A stretch of 64,000 bases of DNA from assembly GCF_000247695.1 (NCBI RefSeq), contig NW_004624784.1:12104813-12168812 (forward strand), written 5' to 3'. Position numbers and translations under genes: made by a program. This DNA comes from Heterocephalus glaber (Eukaryota > Chordata > Mammalia > Rodentia > Bathyergidae). Below the pieces are notes generated by a model that made no database searches, had not been told where the DNA came from, and saw nothing but the letters and a program-made list of their open reading frames with translations. Position 1 is the stretch's first letter. The number at the start of each line of letters is the position of its first letter. Shown in pieces: positions 53,606-63,545 of this stretch.

Positions 53606-53712
53606 CACCCAAGTGTGGTGGCACATACCTGTAATCAAAGCACCTTGGAAGGTTGAGGCAGAAGTATAGCAGGTTGAGCCCAGCCTGGGCAACATATAGA
53701 CTGAGTGAGACC
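53606..53712 (+). repeat. B1-like SINE, diverged
   Basis: 'caagtgtggtggcacatacc', 'tgtaatcaaagcaccttgga', 'aggttgaggcagaagtatag' and 'cccagcctgggcaacatata' are 7SL-derived. The tail is lost and no clear target duplication is seen. Confidence 0.8.
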
Positions 53713-53814
53713 TGGTCCCAGTTCACCATCTTTCACACAGGTGACTGACACCCTCTGAGTTGGGACCCTCTGCCGCTGACCTTGCATCTCCATACTGCAG
53801 CCAAATGGTCTTTC

Positions 53815-54115
53815 TAAGACAATTCTAGTCATGCATGTCCCTTGCTAAAGCCCTTCTTTCCTTCCCCCGACCCCCTCTCTCTTTCTTCTTTCTTCCTCAG
53901 GGGCCACACAATAGTATTAAAATCCCATGGAATACAAGGTGCTTCAGCCCTATTGCTCCCCAGTACAGTCTATCTTCCAGCCATCCCAAACTCCTTGCCA
54001 ACCTCTGAACTCCTATTCTGCTCTGCCTCTGGGCCTCTGTACATGCTATTCCTCTCTCTATCCCAAAATAGCTTCATATTCCTAGCATTTGGTATACAGA
54101 AATGAAGTCTTACTT
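53815..54115 (+). repeat. L2 LINE fragment
   Basis: 'catgcatgtcccttgctaaa', 'gcccttctttccttcc', 'cccatggaatacaaggtgct', 'ctgggcctctgtacatgcta', 'ttcctctctctatcccaaaa' follow the L2 3' region (tcactcccctgcttaaa ... gggcctttgcacttgctgttcc). Confidence 0.6.
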
Positions 54116-54245
54116 GAATGGATGATGAAGATGGGAAAGGATAAGTGAAAAAAATCATGAAGTTGTAGAGTTTTCCTCGTTTTAAAAGTGAGGAAACAGA
54201 TTCAGAGAGGTGAAGCAACTTACCCGATGTCACACAGAATCAGCA
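54116..54245 (-). repeat. MIR SINE fragment (antisense)
   Basis: 'tttaaaagtgaggaaacaga', 'ttcagagaggtgaagcaact' and 'tacccgatgtcacacagaat' are reverse MIR core. Confidence 0.78.
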
Positions 54246-54639
54246 CCCTTTGCTGCCTCAGAAGAGCTCAGGAAGATCTGAGACAGAAGGAAGAAGAGAA
54301 TGAGAACCCAGTATTGGTCTGGACAGCACAGGGAAGGAGTAAGAAGTGGCTGGAGGAACAAGCTGGAGAATGAAGTGATGGAAGTTCAGCACCTCCAGTT
54401 AAACATTGAACTAAGTACCTTCAGACTCCGCAAGGTGTCAGGCACAAGTCAGAGGGGTGGACCCCGTATCCTAGTGGGAAAGAACTTTTCTCCTCTGGGA
54501 ATAAGAATGGCACTAGAAGAATGGCACTTGGGGCTGAAGTTAAGACAGGATATCAGGTGGGGGAATGAGTGGCCATGCGGTTGTAGTTTAGGTCAAAATT
54601 TTCCTCAAAAGGCTCGAGTGTTCAGAGATGTGCCTTTTA
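54246..54639. other. Unassigned noncoding sequence
   Basis: The 115-codon frame at 54300-54647 has no known domain. No repeat recognised. Confidence 0.4.
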
Positions 54640-55090
54640 GAAGGTGACTAGATCGTGGGGTGCCAACCTCACCAGTGGATTTGCCCTTGATGACTTCCCA
54701 GCTGAATGTGCTCTTAGGAGGCAGACCCCGGCGGAAGAGGTGGGTCATGGAAGACATGCCTCTGAAGGGTATATCTTTCCTCTGCCTCTTTCCCTCTCTC
54801 TCTTCCTGCTTCCCAGCTGCCATGAAGTGAGCAGCTTTCCTCCACCATGCCCTTCCACCATGACATTTCTGCTTTGGAGCCAGCCAACTATGGACTGAAA
54901 CTATGAGCCAAAATAAACCTTTTCGCCCAGGGATTTAGCTCAGTGGTTCTGCCGCCTGCCTTGCAAGTGCAAGGATCCAAGTTCAATCCCCGGTACCAAT
55001 AAATAAATAAATAAATATATAAATAAATAAATAAATAAACCTTTTCTTTTTTAAGTTGTGTTAGGTGTTTTGTACCACATGATAACAAGG
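54640..55090 (+). repeat. MaLR-type LTR interrupted at its polyadenylation site by a SINE
   Basis: 'aaggtgactagatcgtgggg', 'gcccttgatgacttcccagc', 'ctgcttcccagctgccatga', 'agtgagcagctttcctccac', 'cagccaactatggactgaaa', 'actatgagccaaaataaacc', then a SINE, then 'ttttctttttt' and 'ttaggtgttttgtaccacat'. Same family as 9533-9883 but a better preserved right half. The AATAAA polyadenylation word is the insertion target. Confidence 0.75.
54911..55046 (+). repeat. ID-like SINE with perfect 14-bp target duplication
   Basis: The body at 54925-55032 has 'gcccagggatttagctcagt', A box tagctcagtgg, a B-box-like 'aagttcaatcc', 'cccggtacc' and a long (AAAT)n tail. aaataaaccttttc is at 54911-54924 and 55033-55046. 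The target is A-rich, as expected for L1 endonuclease. Confidence 0.93.
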
Positions 55091-56159
55091 CTGTGTGGGG
55101 GTTGTTAAGCCTGGGATAATTTTGTGACCCTGAAACAAGGGCAGCCCTTTCTTATCCCTAAACCTCCATGAGGGGAAAAAATTAATTATGCATCATAGTC
55201 GCAGGAATAGAAATCTGGAGACAAAGGCTAGGCCTTTGGCCTATGACAATCTCAGCTTTCTAGCCCTGCTGGGACAATCTGGGCTCCTTGGGGAGCAGAT
55301 AAAGGCACTGATAACCCTGTTCTCCCTATGCCATCCACCTACAGCCATGGGGACTATGGGAGATCAGGGAGGTGAGTTTTCCATCATCTGCTACCTGGGC
55401 CTGGTCTAGCCCAGCCCCACCCACACTGTCTCAAACACAGGGCTTCAGCACCTGGTGGGCGGTATGGGCTATGGCTAGCAGCTATGTCTTGTCCAGAAGA
55501 ATATGTCAGCTGCTCCCTATTTCTGCAAGTGGGACCCAGGATAGCTGCATGCCCTGGAATGTGCCAGTGCTGCTGCTGCTGCTGCTGAGAAGAGCTCAGC
55601 TTCCCCAGCTCCCAGCCTTGAGCAACCAAGCCAAACCAAGCTGAAGCTATTCCTATACCTGCCCCATCATGAGAAGCTTGAAGGCAGACTGACCCAGATA
55701 AAGGCAAGGCACCAGGCTCAGAACACTGACTTAGCTCCTCTGTCTCCCCAGGAAACTCAGACCTGGAGTAACCAGGAGGCCCCAAGCAACATCACAGGCC
55801 TGTGCATCCTCACTGTGAACTTGGAGCAGTACGCATGCTCCATGTGTCCTTTCACCAGACCCTAAGGAATGTGCTAGCTGAACCAGGTTAAACCCAGGGT
55901 CCTCCTCACCATCACTCCTGGCCAAGATCTGAGGACTCCACTGACAGGTGAGGCTGTCAGGTGGCAGCTGGTGAAAGGCCAGTGGAAAGCAGTGGAATTT
56001 TGCCCAGCACCTGTCCTTCATAGTGACAGTCTTCCTCTCTCTCACCTCCTCCTGCCCAGCCAGCTCCAGCCCAGCCATAAGGCAATGAGGATCCAGCACA
56101 GATAGCCCAGGCGCTGGCCACCCACTCCTCCACCCCTGGCAGCATGAGCCCCATCATCA
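55091..56159. other. Unassigned; short (CTG)n at 55566-55587
   Basis: 55165-55210 has 'aaaaaattaattatgcatca' (a small AT-rich, TTAATTATGCAT word). A (CTG)n run of about six units lies near 55566. No exon is called; the frame at 55372-55644 reads the CTG run as Leu. Confidence 0.4.
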
Positions 56160-56410
56160 GACACTAATTAAATCCCCCTAATGAGGAAATAAGGATGCAG
56201 GAGCCGGCTCTGCCATGGCCTCCCCGGCCCACCGCCCTCACTTCTCCATTGGACTTATCGCTCGTCACAGGATGTTTACAATAATTTTTAATTTGTGCAA
56301 TTATTAATCACTTTTCTATCTGCCTCATTTGCATAATAATTAGTCATCTTGCTGTTTGGCATGCCTGTGAATGACAGTGTTTTAAATTGAATTAAGATTT
56401 TAATATTCTA
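56160..56410. promoter_or_regulatory. Candidate enhancer-like conserved noncoding element
   Basis: 'gacactaattaaatccccct', 'aatgaggaaataaggatgca', 'tccattggacttatcgctcg', 'tcacaggatgtttacaataa', 'gtgcaattattaatcacttt', 'ctgcctcatttgcataataa' (octamer atttgcat at 56327-56334), 'ttagtcatcttgctgtttgg' and 'gaatgacagtgttttaaatt'. Dense homeodomain, POU, forkhead (TGTTTAC) and TGACAG words, without a repeat match and with retained CpGs. This is the best-looking candidate in the window. Confidence 0.52.
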
Positions 56411-59289
56411 TTTTCCTGCTTTCTTCCCCTCCACACGCTAATCAAAGTCAGATTTGGCAGCCAGAGGGAGGGTGGGGAGGAGGTTGGCAGGCACTGGACT
56501 TGGCCCGCTCTGTGTGCTGAGAACTGTGCTGGGAGAAGGCATGTGTGAAGAAGGCAACAGCAACCTCCCCTTGCCCCAAACCTAGCACTTGACAGGTTAA
56601 CACAGCCTGGGTAATTGAGCAGAGGTGATGAGTGAGGAGTGAGCAAAGGGGACAGGGGAAGGAAGGTCTCACTGCTTCAGCATCACCAGAGATCAAGAAA
56701 AGTGTTTTCATTTCTTTTCTTTTTCCAGACAGGCTGCCTTTTACAAGGGAAAGCTGGAAAGCACATTACAGGCCCATGACTGATCCCCAGTTATTAGTCT
56801 AGGCTAATTTTGATGGCTCTATGTCCCCCAGGTAGAGAAGCAGGCTGGAGCAGTCCAAAATCCATTGCGATTCATTCAGTGTGTGAGAAACTACTCTCTG
56901 CAGTTGAGTATGATTCCCCTTTCCCCTTCCTCTCACCAACAGGCCCTCTGCCCAGGCTGCGTGCCTCACAGACAGATAACAGGAGTGTTATTCCCACTGA
57001 CAAGGGGCAACAAGCAGGGGCACGCTGCCCCATGCTGGGGCAGGTGTGAGTCTATGAATCTCTCTCTTACCCTCAAGCCCGTCTTCTGACTACCACAGGA
57101 ATTCCACTCCAGCCTGAAGAAGGGCTTGCTTCAGCCTCCCTGCTGCTATTGCTGTATTGCCTCACATGTTGCCATGGCAATCCCTGTGGCTACCCGGGAT
57201 ATCCAGTGTTGCTCCAGAATTCTCTGCTTAGGCAGGCCAGCTCTCTGCAGCCTGCCTGCAATACCTTCCTTTTACCACCGTAATGGTCACCAGCACATAG
57301 CCTGCAAAGCCTGAGACTGGCCTCTCCCTCTGAGTGAGTAGGGAGGGAAGGCAGGAGCAAGAGACTTGTGCTGGACAAATAATCAAGGATCGGGCCATCA
57401 CAGTTAAGGGAGGTGAGGACCAAATTCCAATTCAGTCACCAAAGCTTTCCTCTGGCCAGAGCAGGGAAGGACCCCATCCCAGTACAGAAATTCCTGTCTC
57501 CCACAAGGAGTAAGGCCTCCCAACTCTGTACTTACAGGCCAAGGGAGGGAAAATCCCCTAGATGGGAAAGAAGGAAAGGGAGCCTCACTGCCAGAGTTAG
57601 AATTTGGTGGCAGGAGGGAGGGCAGGTGGTTTCCAAGAGCCCTTCTCTGTCGCAGGACGCCAAGGCTGGTCTGAATTCACCACCTGCAAGCTGTCCAGCA
57701 AGTCAGGCAGAGAAGGTACTGGCATTCCTTGGGTCCCTTCCGGCTCAGGGTGTGAGCCCTCCTGCCAAAGCATCTAAGAGCTAACGTGCCTCTAAGGCAC
57801 TCCCCTCAAATCTAGTAGTTCTAGCAACCCATTTCTTACTCTTTGCCTGAAGGGACAGGCACAAAAACTATCCGAATTAAGAAAGTCACAGTCCAATCCA
57901 AGAATGATAGAATTTCTGAGAAACCATCCCTTAGAGGTATCGGCTGTGTCCCCAACCCAAACTAGGGGAAAGCACACAGCCTTCTTATTCCATCATAAAA
58001 CAGGCCCAGATAAGCCAAGCCTATACCTCTAATACATCATCACTCAGGGGCCCTGTCCTCTGCTACAACCCCTCTTCCTCCACAGTCCCTGAATAGCGAA
58101 GGAAGCCTTTTAGGTAATGAGAAGCATAACTAGTGCTGCAGCAGCCTCTGCTGGCCACCTTCTCCTTCCACACCTCACTTAGGGATGAAAAGAAGGCCAG
58201 GAGATCCCCCAAACTATGCTTACCATGAGTTCTAGCTGACCTGGGACAATGCTAGTTTGTATCTGTTGACCTGTCAAAATTATTAACGTACACGCACACA
58301 CTCACTCTCAGAAGTATCCCAGTGAACAACAAATTAAATGGCTTCAATCACAGCCAAGTTCAGGATCCTAGGGAGCTTGGGAAAAGGTGGAGAAACTGAG
58401 CATAGATGTAAACAACCCTGGGGCGGGGGGGGCTTCTCTTCTTAGCACCACAGAAGGGAATTCAGAGTCCCCTGCTCTAAGCCAGGACAGATGCATTTTG
58501 TCTGTCCCACCTGAGGAAAGAGGGAAAGCAGATGTTAGGGGGAAATACTTGACAGAATGAACAAAAACACAAAAGATGGAAGAGCAGATGCAGGGGGAGG
58601 GGAGGAAACACCAGAAGAGTGAGGTGCTATGACTCAATGTGTCCAGCAGATGGCAACACCAAGCAGCTGCCCATCCCCATGCAGTAGGGCTGCCTCATTC
58701 AGCGGTGGCCTTGAGGGGTCTAGATGTGGCTTCCGGCTTCCTCCAAAGCCATTCTCCCTTTTTCCTGCTGTTCATATGCTTTTCTCCAGATGACTCCCTA
58801 GCCTGAGTTAGAAAAATCTCTAACATCAGGAGTCATCAGCTGTGGCATTTAGGGGTCTAGGACAGTCCCCACACTGCAGTCCTGTGATGTAGTGAAAAGA
58901 GAAAATTTAGCAGGTGTAGAGAGGTAGTGCTGAACTGCCTTCCCCTTCCCTGCCTCTCCAGCAAAGCAGTGGCCAGACCCAAGGAGGCCAGGGAGGCACA
59001 TCCTACAGTCAAGCAACTGTCATCTAGTTGTTTGGGTTTAGGGGCTCAGTTTCAGGCATCCTCGCAAATTCTCTCCAGGCTCATGCCAAGACTCTCCCCA
59101 AACATGAGGCCAAATTTACCCCCTTTGCCCCAGACAGGAGAAAATTATTGTGAAAAGGAGAAATAAGGACCACCAAATCTTCTGGGAGATTTCAAAGATC
59201 CCCTTACCTTCATTTGCACATGATTCACAAGATAGGTGCTACTGAGTCCTGTAAGTTCACACTTGCCTAGTTCTTACCTGCAATGAAAC
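56411..59289. other. Unassigned noncoding sequence
   Basis: No repeat family or exon is recognised over 2.9 kb. A 123-codon frame at 57413-57784 shows no domain. A G run lies at about 58422-58431. TG/CA words at about 58290-58305 are too short to matter. Confidence 0.4.
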
Positions 59290-59925
59290 CTCAGCCTAGT
59301 ATTTAGTTGAATTTTACAAATATTTACTGAGTGTCTTGTTCAGGGCAGGCTTTGTGGTGGATGTTGGAGATTGGCCTCTGCCTTTAATAAGCTCGAAGTC
59401 TGGCAAGGGGAAAAAACATCACAATTGACTGTACTACAGGGAGAACTATAATAGAGTCAGGGTGTACAAGTATTATGGAAGTGAGCCCAAAGAGGAAGCA
59501 TTTAATTCTGCCACTCTGCCAGTAGCAAAGGACCAGGGAAAAGTCCATGAAGAAAATGACGTTCGAGGTGAGCCTGAAGAATGAGAAAGGTTCTGCTAGC
59601 AAAGAGGAGGAACAGGGCAGGAACAGAGGTTTGGAGAAAGCACAGAGCCCTTGCTGGGCATGGTGGCACATATCTGTAATCCCAGCTACTTGGGTGGCTG
59701 AGACAGAAAAATTGCAATTTCGAAGTCAACCTAGGCAACTGAGTGAGACCATGTCTCAAAATAAAATTTTAAAAAGGACTGGGGATATAGCTCAGAGGTA
59801 AAGCACTTGCCTAGCAGGTGCAAGGGCCCGCATTCAATCCCCAGTAATACAAAAAAAAATTTTTTAATGTAAAGCCCAGAGACCTGAAAGACTGTTCTGC
59901 CAGGCCAGGTGTGAAGTCCAGAGAG
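59290..59925 (-). repeat. L2-class LINE 3' region (antisense), split by a SINE
   Basis: 'ttacaaatatttactgagtg', 'tcttgttcagggcaggcttt', 'cctttaataagctcgaagtc', 'gaagaatgagaaaggttctg' and 'ggcaggaacagaggtttgga' are wording of an ancient LINE 3' region in reverse. After the SINE at 59648-59870 it continues 'aaagcccagagacctgaaag'. Confidence 0.6.
59637..59881 (+). repeat. Composite B1-ID SINE with near-perfect target duplication
   Basis: B1-like half: 'gctgggcatggtggcacata', 'tctgtaatcccagctacttg', 'ctaggcaactgagtgagacc', 'atgtctcaaaa'. ID-like half: 'ggactggggatatagctcag', 'cttgcctagcaggtgcaagg', 'cattcaatccccagtaatac'. Flanks aaagcacagag (59637-59647) and aaagcccagag (59871-59881) differ at one base. 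Confidence 0.9.
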
Positions 59926-60154
59926 TACAGAGAAGAGGTGGATAAACTGGGGTGAAAGGGGCCTTCGGAAAAAGCTAAGGAGACTGAACACACACTGTAG
60001 ACAAGGGCTTCCCTGAATCTGCTGCCCCCACACCCCCGGAGGATGGTCCTGTCCTCAGCTTCCCCCACAGTACTAGGATGATCACACTTTCCCACCCCGT
60101 TCCCATAAAAAGCTGTACTCCTTGTCCCTGGGCCTGAATGAGGTGGCTGAATAT
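59926..60154. other. Unassigned noncoding sequence
   Basis: No feature recognised. Confidence 0.35.
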
Positions 60155-60260
60155 CTGTCATGAGAATTCACGTGCTAATGAAGCCTTCAGCTTGTATTCC
60201 TGACATGACCATCAATTAGCCTCGCTTATTAAACCTCCTCTAAGGAGCTGGGGCAGGGTT
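60155..60260. promoter_or_regulatory. Candidate conserved noncoding element
   Basis: 'tgagaattcacgtgctaatg' (CACGTG E-box at about 60169-60174), 'aagccttcagcttgtattcc', 'tgacatgaccatcaattagc', 'ctcgcttattaaacctcctc'. Homeodomain words next to a CACGTG motif. Repeat-free. Confidence 0.42.
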
Positions 60261-60491
60261 TCCTGAAGCCACCGAACTCACTCTGGTCTCTTTCTACCCA
60301 GGGCAGAATAACCACCCCAGACCCCTGTATTCATTTAGAGAAAAAGCACAGGGTTTAGTAGCTCTGTGGTTTTTAGCCTCAGGTTCCTCAACTACAAAAT
60401 GGCAAAATTAGCAGCAGATGTATTGGGTTGTGGTGAGTCTGATGCATGGAGAGTGCCTGTACCTAGTGCCCAGAATAGTGCTAGAAAAAAT

Positions 60492-60667
60492 GATAGCTAC
60501 TGCTGGGCGTGGTGGTGCACATCTGTGATCTCAGTAGTCGAGAGGCTGAGACAGGAGGATCACCATGAGTTTGAGGACAGCCTGGGCTACATAGTGAGTT
60601 GAAGGCTAGCCTGGACTACATAGGCAAAACCCTGTCTCAAAAAACAAAAGAAAAAAAAAGATAGCTA
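60492..60667 (+). repeat. B1-like SINE with internal duplication
   Basis: 'gctgggcgtggtggtgcaca', 'tctgtgatctcagtagtcga', 'gaggctgagacaggaggatc'. Then two tandem units, 60571-60598 (ttgaggacagcctgggctac...) and 60599-60623 (ttgaaggctagcctggacta...), which is the 28/29-bp duplication typical of rodent B1. gatagcta at 60492-60499 and 60660-60667 is a short target duplication. Confidence 0.88.
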
Positions 60668-61467
60668 TTAATCAGCCTTGGGCTTTGGGCTGGGGATTTG
60701 AAGAGGAATGGAGGAAAGCTCCTGGCCATGGGGTCTCATAATCCACAAAATAGCAGGATAAATGTTTTTAGGGTGCCATGAAAGCTCAGAAAAAGACTCC
60801 ATCAGTAACAGGTCCTACAGTGGGAGCAGTAGCAAGTTTCCAAAGTGAAACTGGGCAGACAGAGCCCCTCTATAACCCTGCCACATCCCAGCACCCTAGA
60901 AGGTTGCTTGAATAGTGGCTCTGTCTTGTCAACACTTTCTCTTTAGTTCACATCTAAAGACTTTGCGAACTGTGACTCAGAAGCTAAGTGCTCTCCAGCA
61001 TGCTGGCCAGCTAATCTGAGCTCAAGAGAATAGGCCCACGTAACCCGCACTTCAGACTTCTCTCATGCACCAAGAAAAACCAGGACAAGGCCCAACATCT
61101 CACCAGTTTAATGTTGAAAAGGCATAGAAGAACAAGAAAGTGGGCATTCTAGAGGATAAAGGTAACTACATTGGGTCCAAAACCAACTACACAGATGAAA
61201 GGCGGGACAGCATGGCTCCATCTCCTCTCTCACGGTCTGTGTAAAGGAGACATGGGAACCTGTGACATTAGTTAGCACAGTGAGAACTAGTGGTGTGACT
61301 CGGTCACTGTGAAAGTGAATTCAACCCTAAAATCATTGATTAAAATAAAAGACAGGGAAATTACCTCTACTCTACACTGATCCGAACATTATGGACCAAG
61401 CTTACTCTAAATTGGAATTCTTGTCAACTAGAAAATAGTTTGTTTTTCTAAGCCTCAAGATGGATAA
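60668..61467. other. Unassigned noncoding sequence
   Basis: No repeat or exon recognised. Confidence 0.4.
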
Positions 61468-61600
61468 CTTAGGGGCTAAGGATGGTTCAGATAGAGCACT
61501 TGCTTAACATGCGCAAGACCTGGATTCCATCTCTAGCACCACACACACACAAAATTATTTTTAAATTTTTTAATTAAAAAAATAAGATGGCTTATTCAGA
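61468..61600 (+). repeat. Diverged ID-like SINE with A-rich tail
   Basis: 'aggggctaaggatggttcag', 'atagagcacttgcttaacat', 'gcgcaagacctggattccat', 'ctctagcaccacacacacac'. This differs from the main family (ends 'agcacc' rather than 'ggtacc') and so is an older or separate ID lineage. Confidence 0.75.
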
Positions 61601-62865
61601 CAAATGGTGAAGCCACGGGGAAAGACCATTGAAAATGGCTAGAACTGCTTAGGAACAGAATATACACATGATCCAGGAAGGTGACAGAGTGGAACGTGTT
61701 CAGACATCGGTGGGAATGGCATTAACAGAAATGTGAATTGCCAGGTGATCCCAGGACTGGAACCAGTGTGTGGATTCCCTGTCTTTGAAGATCTTTTGTG
61801 GGGGTGGAGATCAGGGCAAACATCTGAAGGGCTAGAGCTAGGGCAGAATTAGACTTGAGGCTGGCAGCAGAGACAAGGCCTAAGTATTTCCACAATCACC
61901 CTTTCCCCTAGCTGCTGGTCACAGTAGTCTGTTGTTGAGGACATGGCGACCTCTACCTCCTCTCCCAAAGCCAGTGGTTTTCACATTCAAAGAAGGCCCA
62001 CAGCAACCTGGCACCAACCTCAGATCTGATGCCATTTGCCAAAGCACAGGCAACAACTCAGAAGCTGGGGACAGGCTACGGGGCTGAGCACAGAAGCTAC
62101 TGCCAATATGACCTGGGCCAGGGGGTCAAAGTGCTCCCCTTCTGCTATCGGCATGTACTCTATAACTATGGGCAAGTATCCAGCAGTCACTCTACTACCC
62201 AGCATCTTCCTTGTTCCTCCCCTCCTCATCCCCAAAGTGCCTGCTATTTCCCTCTTTCTAATGCAGAGACAACAAGTAGAGGACACAAGATGTTTCCTGT
62301 CTTGCACCTTGCTCAAGCCCCAGAGGATACAGCACAGCCCTTTCTACAGTTCGCATTACCCTCCCCACTAAAACACAGCCTCCCACACCCACGGCAGGTA
62401 AATTAGCCCCAGACAGCCTGCTTTCTCCACCCTGCAGACACTGCACTTTCACCTATTCCACCTTCTCCACTTGATAGACATCCAGTCAAAATGTCATTTT
62501 CTCCACCAATTCAAGTCTGCCCATCCTCTCCCGATCTCCTGGCCTTGAACATCAGACACCAAGTCTGGCTCTACTCACGTCCCAAACATGACCAGCACAG
62601 AAGACCCCCTTTCCTCCAGCTCTGTGAGGCACTGGAAGGGCCTCCTCAAGGCCCTGGATGTGTAGCCTTGCAGCTTTGGAAGCAGGGAGGGACAAAACTC
62701 CTGACCTGGCTCTCAACACTGTGTTCTTGGAGACTCCTTTCCCTGTCCCTTAGGAGACATGCTCCAAGGCATACACCCTGCCTGGGGGAAGACACCCTCC
62801 TGACTGGAGTTCCACCTGGCTACCCAGGAATCCACACTGGCCACCTTCATCGTGAGACTCCCTAC
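61601..62865. other. Unassigned noncoding sequence
   Basis: Overlapping frames at 62020-62406 and 62491-63009 are without domains. No repeat recognised. Confidence 0.4.
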
Positions 62866-62906
62866 CTCAAGCCCAAGCCCAAGTCCAAGCCCAACCCCAA
62901 CTGGCA
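62866..62906 (+). repeat. Imperfect (CAAGCC)n hexamer tandem
   Basis: Units caagcccaagcccaagtcca then agcccaaccccaac. A frame through it reads Lys-Pro repeats in 62491-63009. Confidence 0.85.
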
Positions 62907-63399
62907 CTATCCTCAAGAATGGAAAAAACCCCACCAAAACAAGACTAAAAGTGGTGATTCAAGACAAGTGCTCAAGAGCAAGACTCAAGTGCTCGATACC
63001 TGCTTTTGAGTGCAATATACCATCCCCCACCCCAACCCCAGTACCAGTTATTACTGATCAGGCCTCAATCAAATTCTAAGTGGGTCCTACCCTGAAACCA
63101 CCATCAGCCCCCTCCTCCTCTTGGGGATGGGGGGGTTAAAGGGTAGGGAATGTTGCCATGAGGCAAGTGGGGAAGAATCACTGGAACAGGCAATCACTAC
63201 TCTTCCCCCTGCTCTAGATATCCCCTCTCTGGGGGACAGAAGACTACTCATTTTACTCTTCTTCAAATACCATAGCCCTCAATCCCAGCCAGCAAGGGAC
63301 TCTGGCTCTCCATACAGAGTGTGGTAACGGTGACCCTGGGGTTCAGGTAAGGGGGTGGTGCACTACTGTAGCAAAACACACTCAAAATATCCTACTGTT
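62907..63399. other. Unassigned noncoding sequence
   Basis: No repeat or exon recognised. Confidence 0.38.
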
Positions 63400-63545
63400 C
63401 TAAGAGAAGACACTGTTTATTAAGCCCCTCCTACATACTAGACATTATGCTAGATTCTTTCAGATCTTCTCAATAACTCAGAAAGGGATGTATTATCCTG
63501 ATTTTACAAATAAGGGAATCATAACTTGTTCCCCTACTTAGCTCC
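63400..63545 (-). repeat. MIR SINE fragment (antisense)
   Basis: 'actgtttattaagcccctcc', 'tacatactagacattatgct', 'ttctcaataactcagaaagg' and 'gtattatcctgattttacaa' match reverse MIR/L2 terminal wording; MIR is preferred. Confidence 0.65.

Noticed and set aside
55372..55644. Leu-run frame around the CTG repeat
   Set aside because: Leu run comes from (CTG)n; no signal-peptide organisation or exon context.
62491..63009. 172-codon plus-strand frame with Lys-Pro repeats
   Set aside because: The repeats come from a CAAGCC hexamer; no other protein feature.
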